Below are positions 50,763 to 61,412 of a DNA stretch of 64,000 nt, one piece after another; position 1 is the first letter of the stretch; each line of letters opens with the position of its first letter. Source of the DNA: Arthrobacter sp. OV608 (GTDB lineage: Bacteria > Actinomycetota > Actinomycetes > Actinomycetales > Micrococcaceae). The stretch lies in contig FOEZ01000004.1 in assembly GCA_900110595.1 (NCBI GenBank), forward strand, positions 1-64,000. The letters are read 5' to 3'. The notes under the pieces were generated by a model. The model was not told the DNA's origin and made no database searches. It worked only from the letters and a program-made list of their open reading frames with translations. The position numbers and the translations under genes were made by a program.

Positions 50763-51269
50763 ATGAGCAACTCCCCTGCCGCCCCGACCCCCGCTGGCCG
50801 CGACGACGATTACCTGGTGGATGCCGCACTGCAGAACGTCGAACACCAGATCAGCCTCTTCTGGCGGCGCGCACGGGCCATCTCCAACCAGCTCTCCCGC
50901 CAGGTCCATCCGGACATGGAGCCGGCTGCCTATGGTTTGCTGACAGTGATCCGCAGGGAAGGCCCCATCCGGCTCACCGATCTGGCAATGAACATTGGCG
51001 TGGGCAAGCCCAGCGTCAGCCGGCAGATTGCGTTCCTCGAAAGCATCGGGCTGGTCTCCAAGGAAGCGGACCCGCTGGATGGACGCGCCCAGGCCATCCG
51101 GCTCACTCCCAAGGGCGAGGAAAAGATGCACCAGGTCCAGGACGCGCGCCGGGAGGTCTTTCGGGAGCGGCTGGGTGAATGGCCTGTGGAGGACTTGCAG
51201 GAGCTTGCCCGGTTTATGGCCAAGCTCAACGCCACCTACGAGCGTGACGGTTTCCCGCACGACATCTAG
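50763..51269 (+). CDS. MarR-family transcriptional regulator
   Basis: 168-aa winged-helix dimer regulator. The DNA-binding region is GPIRLTDLAMNIGVGKPSVSRQIAFLESIGLVSKEADPLDGRAQ (about 67-110), with the basic wing DGRAQAIRLTPKG typical of MarR. The ligand is unknown. It is divergent from DUF3046, and no target gene is obvious. An ATG nine codons upstream (50736) would lie before the inferred start point. Confidence 0.88.
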   Translation: MSNSPAAPTPAGRDDDYLVDAALQNVEHQISLFWRRARAISNQLSRQVHPDMEPAAYGLLTVIRREGPIRLTDLAMNIGVGKPSVSRQIAFLESIGLVSKEADPLDGRAQAIRLTPKGEEKMHQVQDARREVFRERLGEWPVEDLQELARFMAKLNATYERDGFPHDI

Positions 51270-51339
51270 GTCCGAACGACGAACACGCGGGCGGGCAAAG
51301 GCTGGCGCCGGCACCTGGAAAAGTGCCCGGAAACACGAA

Positions 51340-51367
51340 AAAGCCCCCGGCGGATGCCGGGGGCTTT
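51340..51367. terminator. Bidirectional terminator between the MarR gene and clgR
   Basis: AAAGCCCCCGGC (51340-51351) pairs with GCCGGGGGCTTT (51356-51367) around GGAT. On the minus strand the GC stem is followed by TTTTTCG, a good intrinsic terminator for clgR. Confidence 0.88.
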
Positions 51368-51401
51368 CCGTGCAGGATGCCACCGTGTGGTGGATCAGTC
51401 C

Positions 51402-51854
51402 TTACCGGGCGCCGGAAAGGAGGCCGGTTGAAAGTTCATCGTTGAGTTCGTTGTTGAGATCGCGCTCAAGGTCGCGTCCGTAACGCTGGGAGAACTCTTG
51501 CGGTACGGTGTCCGGGACAGCTACGCCTTCGGCTACTGCCACGCGGTCACTGACCTCCCGGAGCATGCTGGACAACGGGACATCCAGGGCCGAGCAGATT
51601 GAGGACAGAAGCTCGGAAGACGCTTCCTTCTGACCGCGCTCCACCTCGCTGAGGTAACCCAGGGAGACTCGTGCGCTGTGCGAAACCTCACGGAGCGTAC
51701 GCCCCTGACGCTGGCGAACATCGCGCAGGACATCACCGATTTCGTGACGAAGTACCACCATCTTGCGCTCCTTCTGTTCGCTCTTAGCCTGATCGGCGAG
51801 GCCCACATCCTTCCAGCGGACAACGCCGTTTACGGATACGGGCTGCTTTACCAT
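51402..51854 (-). CDS. clgR: ClgR-like helix-turn-helix regulator
   Basis: 150-aa Xre-type protein of the actinobacterial ClgR family, an activator of clp/proteolysis genes (and recA in corynebacteria). The HTH is [52 protein letters not shown] (about 36-87). The C-terminal tail is acidic and ends LLSGAR. There are two possible starts: the long form (51854) with AAGG at 8 nt, and MVVLRHEI at 51761 with AGAAGGAG at 7 nt. The short form is the family core. Confidence 0.87.
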   Translation of the reverse strand: MVKQPVSVNGVVRWKDVGLADQAKSEQKERKMVVLRHEIGDVLRDVRQRQGRTLREVSHSARVSLGYLSEVERGQKEASSELLSSICSALDVPLSSMLREVSDRVAVAEGVAVPDTVPQEFSQRYGRDLERDLNNELNDELSTGLLSGAR

Positions 51855-52005
51855 CTGTATCGCCTTGCTCCTCGTTCAGTCCGGTCCGCCGTGAAGCGAA
51901 CCGTTGGTGTTTTCATCCTAGGCGCCTCCGCTCTCCGGAAGCGACACAATGTAATAACTAATCGGTACCGGCTTTTGTTCCCGCCAACTTTACAGCCGGG
52001 TAACT

Positions 52006-52500
52006 TCAGGACGCCAGAGCCTGGATCAACTGTTCCAGCGCAGCGCCGCAAGCCTGCCCCCGGATCTCTGCCCGGCTTCCTGAAAACACGTACTCGAAGG
52101 CATTTGTTCCCGCTGCCGTCGCAACGCCGATATACACCGTTCCCACGGGTTTTCCATCATGTGCTTCCGGCCCGGCAACGCCGGTGGTGGAGACGCCAAT
52201 ATCCGCGCCAAGGGCCGAGCGTGCCCCTTCAGCCATGGCAGCAGCAACGTCATGATCAACGGATCCGGCGTTGGCCAGCAGTTCCGCGGACACCTTCAGC
52301 ACGTCCGCCTTGACGGAGTTCTGGTAGGCCACCACACCGCCCTGCAGCATTCCGGAGGCGCCGGGTGTGTCGGCCAGGACCGCGGACACCATGCCGGCAG
52401 TCAGCGATTCCGCTGTTGCCACCGTAAGTTTGAGCTCCATGGCTTGCCGGACTGCCTGCTCAGCCAGATGGTGAAGCGAGAGATGCTGCTGGTTGGTCAT
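52006..52500 (-). CDS. cinA: CinA C-terminal domain protein (PncC-type NMN amidohydrolase)
   Basis: 164-aa single-domain CinA. It has VATAESLTAGMVSAVLADTPGASGMLQGGVVAYQNSVK, the catalytic Ser/Tyr/Lys region of NMN deamidases, and GVAGPEAHDGKPVGTVYIGVA. It lacks the N-terminal molybdopterin-like domain of full CinA. It recycles NMN to NaMN in NAD metabolism. ATGA overlap with pgsA. It is near recA, where cinA often sits. Confidence 0.9.
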   Translation of the reverse strand: MTNQQHLSLHHLAEQAVRQAMELKLTVATAESLTAGMVSAVLADTPGASGMLQGGVVAYQNSVKADVLKVSAELLANAGSVDHDVAAAMAEGARSALGADIGVSTTGVAGPEAHDGKPVGTVYIGVATAAGTNAFEYVFSGSRAEIRGQACGAALEQLIQALAS

Positions 52501-53138
52501 GCCGGATCCTGTCCGCTCGTTGTTCCTTGCACTTTCCCCTTGGCGCGCAGGCGCATCGCCTCAACGACATATTCGACGCCGGTCCAGACGGTGATGGCAA
52601 CGGCCACCATCATCACGGCGAACGCCACCCACGTGAGCCACGGTGCGATGGCACCCAGCGGGAGCAGGTACAGGAAGATGGCGGCCGTCTGGACCACGGT
52701 TTTGAGTTTGCCTCCGCGAGAGGCGGGGATGACGCCGTAGCGGATGACGAAGAAGCGCAGGGCGGTTATGCCCCATTCACGCACGAGGATCACCAGGGTG
52801 GCCCACCAGGGCAGTTCGCCGAGCACGGACAGCATCACCAGGGCGGAACCAATGAGCAGCTTGTCCGCGATGGGGTCGGCGATCTTGCCGAAGTCGGTCA
52901 CGAGGTTCCGGCTCCTGGCGATGTCGCCGTCGAGCTTGTCAGTGTAAATCGCGACGGCGAACGCGGCCGCCGCGGCCCAGCGCCAGGGCCCGGACTGGCT
53001 GTGGAGTCCGGGCGCGTCGGCGATCAGGAACCAGACGAAGAACGGCACCAGCGCGATGCGGAGCATGGTCAGGATATTGGGAAGGTTCCAGACCCCGGCA
53101 CGGCTGGAGCCGGCGGCGGTGGCATCTGTGCTAGTCAC
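52497..53138 (-). CDS. pgsA: CDP-diacylglycerol--glycerol-3-phosphate 3-phosphatidyltransferase
   Basis: 213-aa membrane enzyme making phosphatidylglycerol phosphate. The CDP-alcohol transferase motif is complete: D67, D70-G71, A74-R75, G84, D88, D92 (TDKLDGDIAR...GKIADPIADK). Several hydrophobic helices are evident. GTG start 23 nt after ftsK. It overlaps cinA. Confidence 0.93.
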   Translation of the reverse strand: MTSTDATAAGSSRAGVWNLPNILTMLRIALVPFFVWFLIADAPGLHSQSGPWRWAAAAAFAVAIYTDKLDGDIARSRNLVTDFGKIADPIADKLLIGSALVMLSVLGELPWWATLVILVREWGITALRFFVIRYGVIPASRGGKLKTVVQTAAIFLYLLPLGAIAPWLTWVAFAVMMVAVAITVWTGVEYVVEAMRLRAKGKVQGTTSGQDPA

Positions 53139-53161
53139 CTTTCTAGGCTACCGTCTCCGGC

Positions 53162-56044
53162 CTAGCGGCCCGTGAGGGACCAGGCGTCCTCGGAGCCGTC
53201 CTCGTCGTCGTACCCGCCCGGCGGGGAGTCGGAGCCGTCGTAATATTCCACGTTCTGCTTCCGCTGGTCCAGGTCCGCGGCCACCAGGTCTTCGGCGTAC
53301 CCGCCCTGGGCGATGTTCGCGTTGGCGTTGTCGCTGAGCGCGGCAGTCTGCGCATCCGGTGCGGCCGGCGCCTCCTGTCCCTTCATGGCGGCCAGGACGG
53401 GGGCGAGATCGTCCGGTTTCACCAGCACGTCGCGGGCCTTTGAGCCTTCCGAGGGGCCCACCACGCCGCGGGATTCGAGCAGGTCCATGAGGCGGCCGGC
53501 CTTGGCGAAGCCCACGCGCAGCTTGCGCTGCAGCATGGAGGTGGAGCCGAACTGCGTAGTGACGACCAGTTCGGTGGCCTGCAGCAGCACCTCGAGGTCG
53601 TCCCCAATGTCGTCGTCGATCTGCTTCTTGGGCGCCTCCGCCGCGACGTCGTCGCGGTAGCTGGCCTGGAGCTGTCCCTTGACGTGCTCCACCACCTTGT
53701 GGATTTCGGACTCCGTGACCCACGCGCCTTGGACACGCATGGCCTTCGAGGCACCCATGGGCAGGAAGAGGGCGTCGCCCTGGCCGATGAGTTTTTCGGC
53801 ACCGGGCTGGTCAAGGACCACGCGGGAGTCCGTGACGGAGGAGGTGGCGAACGCCATCCTGGAGGGAACGTTGGCCTTGATCAGGCCGGTCACCACGTCC
53901 ACCGACGGCCGCTGGGTGGCCAGGACGAGGTGGATGCCGGCGGCACGTGCCAGCTGGGTGATGCGGACGATCGAGTCTTCCACGTCGCGGGGCGCCACCA
54001 TCATGAGGTCGGCGAGTTCGTCCACGATCACCAGCAGGTAGGGGTAGGGACGGATGACCCGCTTGGAATCCACCGGCGGCTGGACCTTGCCCGCGCGGAC
54101 GGCCTTGTTGAAGTCGTCGATGTGCTTGAAGCCGTAATTGGCGAGGTCGTCGTAGCGGGCGTCCATCTCGCGGACCACCCACTGGAGGGCTTCGGCGGCT
54201 TTCTTGGGGTTGGTGATGATGGGGGTGATGAGGTGCGGGACGCCTTCATAGGCGGTAAGTTCCACGCGCTTCGGGTCCACCATGACCATCCGCACCTCGT
54301 CCGGGGTGGCGCGCATCAGGATGGACGTGATCATGGAGTTCACGAAGGAGGACTTACCGGCACCGGTGGCGCCGGCCACCAGCAGGTGGGGCATCTTGGC
54401 CAGGTTGGCCACCACGTAGCCGCCCTCAACATCCTTGCCCACACCCATCACCATCGGGTGGTCGGTGCGCCGGGCGTTCTGGCTGCGGAGCACGTCACCC
54501 AGGGAGACGGTCTCGCGGTCCGTGTTGGGGATCTCGATACCGATCGCGGACTTGCCCGGTATGGGGCTGAGGATCCGCACGTCGCTGGACGCGACGGCGT
54601 AGGAAATGTTCTTGGACAGCGCGGTGACCCGCTCCACCTTGGTTCCCGGGGCCAGTTCGATCTCGTACCGGGTGACCGTGGGCCCGCGGCTGAAGCCCGT
54701 GACGGTGGCATCAACGTTGAACTGCTGCAGGGTGTCCGTCAGGGCGGCGACGACGGCGTCATTGGCTTCCGTGCGCTCCTTCGGGATGGAGCCGGGCGTC
54801 AGGTAGTCCGACGCCGGGAGCGTGTACGTTACGTCGCCGGCGAGGGACAACTGCTCGGTGCGCTGCGGGATGGGGACGGGCGGGGGTGCAGGAGCCACCG
54901 GGTTGGACGGCACCGTAGGTGCGGCGGCCGGCTTGCTGCCGGCGGCTGCCATGCCGGGGGTGACCATGGGGATGGCTTCGGTGGCGTTGTCCTGGCCGGC
55001 GGCGGCGCTGCCGAGGCCCTGTGCGGCCTTGATCTTTTCGACGGCGATCTCCGCCTGGGTGGGCCGGCGCACACCGGGTGCCGGGCGCGGCGGCTCGGGC
55101 TCGTCGTCGTCGATGACGGCATGCTCAAAGGCCTCGTCCCCGACGTAACCCTCCAGGCCGGCGTCGGACTCGTCATCCTTGCCGAAGAAGCGGCGCTTCT
55201 TCTTTTTGGGCGCTGCAGGCGCAGTCCGCTCAAGGTAGCTGCGGTCGTGGCCGTTCCCGTCCTGCTCCTGGAGGTCGATGCCCATCAGGTGCTCATAGGC
55301 GCCGCGCAGCCGCCGGGGGATGGCACCGAACGGGGTGGCGGTGACGATGAGCAGCGACACAAACGCCAGCAGCCCGTAGAGCACCAGCGGCACGGCCGGG
55401 TGGATAGCGGCCAGCGGAGAGGCGCCCAGGAAGCCCAGCATCCCGCCGGCCTGGCGCAGGCCGTCAAAGCCTTGGGCGACAGTGGGCTGTCCGCCCAGGA
55501 CGTGGGCCAGGGCGCAGCCGGCAAACGTCATGATGAGGAAGCCGATGCCCACCCGGTTGTTGCCCCGCCCGTCTGAGGGCTGGCGGAAGAGCCGGAAAGA
55601 GCACACAAAAAGCATCAGCGGAAGCAGCAGCGACATCCAGCCGAACGTCCCGTTCACCACACTGTAGACCGCGTCCGGGAACCAGCCGGTGAGGCCCCAC
55701 CAGGCGAAGGTGGCGATGAAGATGCCCAGGGCAAGGTTGAAGAGGGCTGCGCCGTCGCGGCGTTCGTCGGCCGGGAGGTCGCTGACGTCATGGCCGATGC
55801 GCCGCACTCCCCCGCCCACGAGATGGCCGATCCCCAGCCATGCTCCGCCTACGACACGCAGCAGCCAGGGCTGGTGCTGTTCGACGGCGGGAAGCTGGCG
55901 TGTCCTGGCCGTACCGGAACTCCCGGCCCGTCCGGACCTGGCCGGAGATTTCGCTGCCGTGGAGCCGGAACCGCGGCCGCCGGATTTGCTGCCGGAACTG
56001 GCCTTGCTGGATCCATTGGGCGCGGAAGTAGTACGAGTGGCCAT
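53162..56044 (-). CDS. ftsK: FtsK/SpoIIIE-type DNA translocase
   Basis: 960-aa septal DNA pump that clears chromosomes and activates dif recombination. The N-terminus has four membrane segments (about 100-245) after a 60-residue Ser/Gly-rich start. A Pro/Ala linker runs about 275-400. The motor has GATGAGKSSFVNS (558-570), LLVIVDELADLMMVAPRDVE and LVLATQRPSVDVVTG. The gamma DNA-reading winged helix (STSMLQRKLRVGFAKAGRLMDLLESRGVVG) is intact. The frame extends 23 codons upstream of the ATG chosen, with no ribosome site. Confidence 0.95.
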   Translation of the reverse strand: MATRTTSAPNGSSKASSGSKSGGRGSGSTAAKSPARSGRAGSSGTARTRQLPAVEQHQPWLLRVVGGAWLGIGHLVGGGVRRIGHDVSDLPADERRDGAALFNLALGIFIATFAWWGLTGWFPDAVYSVVNGTFGWMSLLLPLMLFVCSFRLFRQPSDGRGNNRVGIGFLIMTFAGCALAHVLGGQPTVAQGFDGLRQAGGMLGFLGASPLAAIHPAVPLVLYGLLAFVSLLIVTATPFGAIPRRLRGAYEHLMGIDLQEQDGNGHDRSYLERTAPAAPKKKKRRFFGKDDESDAGLEGYVGDEAFEHAVIDDDEPEPPRPAPGVRRPTQAEIAVEKIKAAQGLGSAAAGQDNATEAIPMVTPGMAAAGSKPAAAPTVPSNPVAPAPPPVPIPQRTEQLSLAGDVTYTLPASDYLTPGSIPKERTEANDAVVAALTDTLQQFNVDATVTGFSRGPTVTRYEIELAPGTKVERVTALSKNISYAVASSDVRILSPIPGKSAIGIEIPNTDRETVSLGDVLRSQNARRTDHPMVMGVGKDVEGGYVVANLAKMPHLLVAGATGAGKSSFVNSMITSILMRATPDEVRMVMVDPKRVELTAYEGVPHLITPIITNPKKAAEALQWVVREMDARYDDLANYGFKHIDDFNKAVRAGKVQPPVDSKRVIRPYPYLLVIVDELADLMMVAPRDVEDSIVRITQLARAAGIHLVLATQRPSVDVVTGLIKANVPSRMAFATSSVTDSRVVLDQPGAEKLIGQGDALFLPMGASKAMRVQGAWVTESEIHKVVEHVKGQLQASYRDDVAAEAPKKQIDDDIGDDLEVLLQATELVVTTQFGSTSMLQRKLRVGFAKAGRLMDLLESRGVVGPSEGSKARDVLVKPDDLAPVLAAMKGQEAPAAPDAQTAALSDNANANIAQGGYAEDLVAADLDQRKQNVEYYDGSDSPPGGYDDEDGSEDAWSLTGR

Positions 56045-56144
56045 GGTAGCCACGCTACCGGAACCACGCCGTATTCCCGGGGATTTGGAGCCCCATGAAT
56101 CCCCCCTGCTCACCGCGAGTGGCGCAGGATGGGTTAAACACCTG

Positions 56145-56179
56145 CGGCCCGCACTCCCGGTGTGGCGGAGTACGGGCCG
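56145..56179 (-). terminator. Hairpin between RNase J gene and ftsK
   Basis: CGGCCCGCACTCC (56145-56157) faces GGAGTACGGGCCG (56167-56179) with one mismatch. It lies just past the RNase J stop and is probably a terminator or attenuator before ftsK. No T-run follows. Confidence 0.55.
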
Positions 56180-56198
56180 GAGCCGGTGCGGGACGCTC

Positions 56199-57890
<1,692 letters not shown>

Positions 57891-57933
57891 ATTGCACTAC
57901 TTTCCAGGCGGAAGGGCGTGCCGGTCTTAGCTT

Positions 57934-58842
57934 TCAGGAAAAGACCAGCCCCGCTTCCGCCAAATCCCCGCGGATGGTTTCGATCTCGGCTTCGTCCGGC
58001 TCCACGAGGGGCAAACGGACAATCGAGTTGGGCAGGACTCCCTGCCATTTAAGAATCTGTTTGGCCGCCACGGCACCCTGGACACGGGTCATGGTTGCGC
58101 GCACTACCGGCTGGAGTTCGAAATTGATCTTCCGGGCGGTGCCGAGGTCGTTCGCATTCACAGCGTCAATGAGTTCGCGGAAGCGGCGGGTGGCCACGTG
58201 GGTGGTCACGCCCACCAGGCCGACGGCGCCCAGCGCCATCCAGGGCAGCGTCAGTCCGTCATCACCGGAGTAGAAGACCAGGTCCGTCTCGCTCATGACG
58301 CGGGTGGCGGCCACGAAGTCCGCCTTGGCGTCCTTCACCGCGACGATGTTGGGGTGCTGCGCCAGCCGGATCATGGTGTCGGGTTCGATGGCGATGGAGG
58401 ACCGGCCGGGAATGTCATAGAGCATCACGGGCACGTCGGCGGCCGAGGCGATGGTCTCGAAGTGCGCGCGGAGGCCCGACTGGCTGGGCTTGTTGTAGTA
58501 AGGGGTCACCAGCAGGATGCCGTCGACGCCGAGCGCCGCGGCCTGCTGGGAAAGGTGCACCGAGTGCGCGGTGTCGTTGGTGCCGGTACCTGCGATGATC
58601 GCGGCACGGCCGCCCACGGCCTCCTTGACGGCGCGGAACATGCCCAGGTTCTCTTCGTCGGTGAGGGTGGAGGTTTCACCCGTGGTTCCGGTGACCACAA
58701 GGCCGTCGCAGCCGTCGTCCACGAGCTTGGTGGCCAGTTCCGCTGCCTGCTGGTAATCAACTGAACCGTCCTTGGCGAACGGCGTAACCATTGCGGTCAG
58801 GAGGGTACCGAGGGCAGGGATGTGCGCGGAAGTGTCAGCCAT
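57934..58842 (-). CDS. dapA: 4-hydroxy-tetrahydrodipicolinate synthase
   Basis: 302-aa TIM-barrel aldolase condensing pyruvate with aspartate semialdehyde. The TGTTGETSTLTDEE substrate loop, YDIPGRSSI (catalytic Tyr) and NIVAVKDAKAD (Schiff-base Lys) are clear. I used the ATG at 58842 (MADTSAHIPALGTLL). The 19 upstream codons are not family-like. It pairs functionally with dapB at 61891 and dapF at 45118. Confidence 0.95.
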   Translation of the reverse strand: MADTSAHIPALGTLLTAMVTPFAKDGSVDYQQAAELATKLVDDGCDGLVVTGTTGETSTLTDEENLGMFRAVKEAVGGRAAIIAGTGTNDTAHSVHLSQQAAALGVDGILLVTPYYNKPSQSGLRAHFETIASAADVPVMLYDIPGRSSIAIEPDTMIRLAQHPNIVAVKDAKADFVAATRVMSETDLVFYSGDDGLTLPWMALGAVGLVGVTTHVATRRFRELIDAVNANDLGTARKINFELQPVVRATMTRVQGAVAAKQILKWQGVLPNSIVRLPLVEPDEAEIETIRGDLAEAGLVFS

Positions 58843-58944
58843 GGAAAAAACGTTACCCTGTCCACCGCTGGTTAGGACAATAGGGCGGGCGTGATGCACG
58901 TCAAATAGGGGTTACCGGGATGCCCGGGATCCGTGCTCTGGCGT

Positions 58945-59694
58945 TCACTGCCGGAACTTTTTGAGGCGGCTGCGCTGCAGGACGGTTGAAACGATCTCGG
59001 TACCGGTGCCCGAGGCCTGCTTCAGGGAAAGCCCGTCCGGTCCCCAAAAGCCGCTGAGGCCGCATGATTCGCCCAACGGGCTGGTGCCGCCAAGGTTGGC
59101 AAGCGCCGTGAACATCCGGTTGTCCATGGCGCGGGCACCAAGGTGGAGGGCAAGGCGGTGCTCCTCATTTTTGGTGTAGAGCGCGGACACACAATAGAGG
59201 TCGGCGCCGGCAGCCGCGGAATCACCGGAATGCGATGGCACGGAGGCATCCAGGCAGATCGCCAGCGCAGTCTTCCACCCGTCCACCTCTATATGCGTGG
59301 CCCCCTCTCCGGGCGTGAAGAGTTCGAGTTCATCCCCGTGGAGGTGGGTCTTGAAGGCCGCCTCCGTACTCCCATCAGGGTGGACGGCAAGCGATGCCAG
59401 CCGCGGGGTGCCATCGGCCTCCCGAAGGGCCGCCCCTATGATGGCGGTAATCCCCGTCCTGCGGCAGATCTCGCGGACATCCGCGAGCCTGTTGTCACCC
59501 GGCATTACCCACGAGTCAGGGCGGCCGAGGAGATCCAGCCGATAGCCAGTCAGGGAAAGCTCCGGGAAGACCACCAGCCGGGCGCCATGGTCATCAGCGT
59601 CCTCAATAAGGCGCACGTGCTCCTCAGCGTTGGCCGGGATGCCTCCATCCAGCGGACGGTACTGAATGACGGAGACAGGAAGGGTGTCAGTCAC
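58945..59694 (-). CDS. Carbon-nitrogen hydrolase (nitrilase superfamily)
   Basis: 249-aa amidase-type enzyme. The Glu-Lys-Cys triad is in VFPELSLTGY (Glu about 44), AAFKTHLHGDELELF (Lys) and LAICLDASVPS (Cys). RAMDNRMFTALANLGG is the conserved second half. It may hydrolyse a small amide or carbamoyl compound. Substrate is not predictable. GTG start. It begins 24 nt downstream of the SOS small gene, and whether it shares that transcript is open. Confidence 0.85.
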   Translation of the reverse strand: MTDTLPVSVIQYRPLDGGIPANAEEHVRLIEDADDHGARLVVFPELSLTGYRLDLLGRPDSWVMPGDNRLADVREICRRTGITAIIGAALREADGTPRLASLAVHPDGSTEAAFKTHLHGDELELFTPGEGATHIEVDGWKTALAICLDASVPSHSGDSAAAGADLYCVSALYTKNEEHRLALHLGARAMDNRMFTALANLGGTSPLGESCGLSGFWGPDGLSLKQASGTGTEIVSTVLQRSRLKKFRQ

Positions 59695-59718
59695 GCCTCC
59701 ATCCTAGGCATGCCGGGA

Positions 59719-60093
59719 CTACACAGGCCCGGGGTGGCAATACTTGCCCACGGCTGCCTGGCGGAGCCCTTCCGCCCATGTGGCCAGGCGCTGGGCGGCG
59801 CGTACGTAGTGGAACAGTTCCACGGGCGTCAGGGCGTCGATGTCCGTCTCGGCTAATCGGCGGGCCAGTTCAGCGCCCTCCGGCTGTGCGGAAAGGCTGA
59901 GGCCCTCCTGCTCCCACTGGATATCCTCGGACGTCTTTCCGGTCACCATCTGGCGGAAGAGGTAATCGACCACGCCGGGGCTCATGGCCTTCAGCGGCCC
60001 GTCGTGGCGTGATCCTGAAGCCTGGGCTCCGGGTGCTGGAGCACCGAATAATGGGACTCCGGAGGACGGGGCTCCGGATGATGGCGTTTGCAT
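59719..60093 (-). CDS. Small protein of unknown function with its own SOS promoter
   Basis: 124-aa protein. Residues 1-36 are Gly/Ser/Pro-rich (MQTPSSGAPSSG...). The rest is helical: VVDYLFRQMVTGKTSEDIQWEQ and TPVELFHYVRAAQRLATWAEGLRQAAVGKY. The latter resembles the opening of DUF222/13E12 HNH proteins, a family LexA-controlled in mycobacteria, but there is no HNH part here. The promoter has TTGAAT and TACTAT 17 bp apart, with the spacer filled by a LexA box (60107-60124). The start point then falls on the ATG at 60093, so the mRNA is likely leaderless. An ATG three codons upstream overlaps the -10 and can be excluded. It could be a stand-alone effector or a truncated DUF222 gene. Confidence 0.75.
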   Translation of the reverse strand: MQTPSSGAPSSGVPLFGAPAPGAQASGSRHDGPLKAMSPGVVDYLFRQMVTGKTSEDIQWEQEGLSLSAQPEGAELARRLAETDIDALTPVELFHYVRAAQRLATWAEGLRQAAVGKYCHPGPV

Positions 60094-60100
60094 GCGATTC

Positions 60101-60129
60101 ATAGTATTCGAACATATATTCGAATTCAA
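60101..60129 (-). promoter_or_regulatory. SOS promoter with LexA box filling the spacer
   Basis: On the minus strand TTGAAT (60124-60129), 17 bp, TACTAT (60101-60106). The spacer includes TTCGAATATATGTTCGAA (60107-60124), i.e. TCGAAT-ATAT-GTTCGA, one base from consensus. LexA here would block polymerase directly. Confidence 0.8.
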
Positions 60130-60176
60130 GAGCTCTTTGACAGGCCCGCCACAGGCGGATGTGAGACGATCTGGAC

Positions 60177-61412
60177 ATGACCTCCCGCAATGCCGCCGCT
60201 TCCACCAGGACGTCTCCCGGGCGGTCCGCCCCGGCACGGCTGCACGGCATAGACGCCGCCCGCGGGCTTGCACTGCTGGGAATGATGGCCACCCACCTGC
60301 TTCCCACCTTCGAGTCGAACGCCAACCTTACGCCCACCTGGATCGGCCTGACCTTTTCGGGCCGGGCGGCCGCCCTGTTCGCGGTTCTGGCTGGAGTGGG
60401 CCTTGCCTTATCCACGGGAAAGCACAAGCCGCTGCAGGGTCCCGAGCTGTCCGGCGCCCGGCGCGGCGTGGCCCTGCGCGCCCTGGTGATTGCCGCCGTC
60501 GGACTCTCCCTCGGTGGCCTGGAAGTAAACCTGGCCATCATCCTGGTCCATTACGCAGTCCTGTTCCTGTGCGTACTGCCGTTCCTGGGCCTGCAGCTGA
60601 AGGCGCTTTGCGCCTGGGCGGCCGGCTGGATTCTGGTCTCCCCCGTGCTGGCGTACCTGCTGCGTCCGTGGCTGCTCGCCGCGAACCCGCCGCTCAAGCT
60701 GGGCCACAACCCGTCCTGGGAGGACCTCTCTACACCGGGAAGTCTTCTGGCAGACGTCTTCCTGACAGGCTATTACCCCGTCTTCCAGTGGCTCTCCTAC
60801 CTCCTGGTGGGGCTCGTCGTCGGCCGCCTGATGCTGCATAAAGCGCTGGTGCCCTGGGTGCTGCTGGTGGGCGGAACCATCATTGCCGTCCTGGCCAAAT
60901 CAGTAGGCACTGCGGCGATGGAAGACTGGGGCGGCCGTGCGGCGCTGGAGAAGGTATTGAATTCCCCCGGCTATCCGCTGGGCAGCGTTCTGCAGGTCAA
61001 CCTGACCGGCATCCCGCAGGAGGGTTCGTGGTGGTGGCTGGCATCCGCGGCACCCCACTCGGCAACCAGCCTGGACCTGCTGCACACGTCCGCGGTGGCC
61101 ACAGCCGTCATCGGGGCGTTCCTGCTGTTGGGCAGGCTGGCCGATTGGGTTGCCCTGGACCTGCTGCTGCCCCTCCGGGGCGCGGGCGCCATGACCCTGA
61201 CCCTGTATTCAGTCCACGTGTGGGTGGTTTCGGCGTTCTATCTCAAGCCTATGCCGGAGGGCTGGAACGAAGACGCCATGTATTTCGCCCACGCCGCCTC
61301 GGCGGTGATCATTGGCATGGTGTTTGTGCTGCTCAAATGGCGTGGGCCGCTGGAATGGCTGGGGCATGCGGCGAACCAGTTGGGCCGCGGCGGGGTAAAA
61401 GCCGTCCGCTAA
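60177..61412 (+). CDS. HGSNAT/DUF418-type membrane protein
   Basis: 411-aa integral membrane protein. The opening RLHGIDAARGLALLGMMATHLLPT is the signature of the DUF1624/HGSNAT catalytic-domain and DUF418 families, some of which transfer acyl groups across membranes. About ten hydrophobic helices follow (e.g. ALFAVLAGVGLALS, LVIAAVGLSLGGLEVNLAIILVHYAVLFL). The C-terminal part has GAMTLTLYSVHVWVV. ATG start with no ribosome site. Divergent from the SOS small gene, 47 nt from its LexA box, so a shared influence is possible. Confidence 0.83.
   Translation: MTSRNAAASTRTSPGRSAPARLHGIDAARGLALLGMMATHLLPTFESNANLTPTWIGLTFSGRAAALFAVLAGVGLALSTGKHKPLQGPELSGARRGVALRALVIAAVGLSLGGLEVNLAIILVHYAVLFLCVLPFLGLQLKALCAWAAGWILVSPVLAYLLRPWLLAANPPLKLGHNPSWEDLSTPGSLLADVFLTGYYPVFQWLSYLLVGLVVGRLMLHKALVPWVLLVGGTIIAVLAKSVGTAAMEDWGGRAALEKVLNSPGYPLGSVLQVNLTGIPQEGSWWWLASAAPHSATSLDLLHTSAVATAVIGAFLLLGRLADWVALDLLLPLRGAGAMTLTLYSVHVWVVSAFYLKPMPEGWNEDAMYFAHAASAVIIGMVFVLLKWRGPLEWLGHAANQLGRGGVKAVR

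Noticed and set aside
51855..52005. A ClgR autoregulatory site
   Set aside because: CGC...GCG pairs exist upstream of clgR but with 6- or 9-nt spacing rather than the 5 nt of the known ClgR motif.
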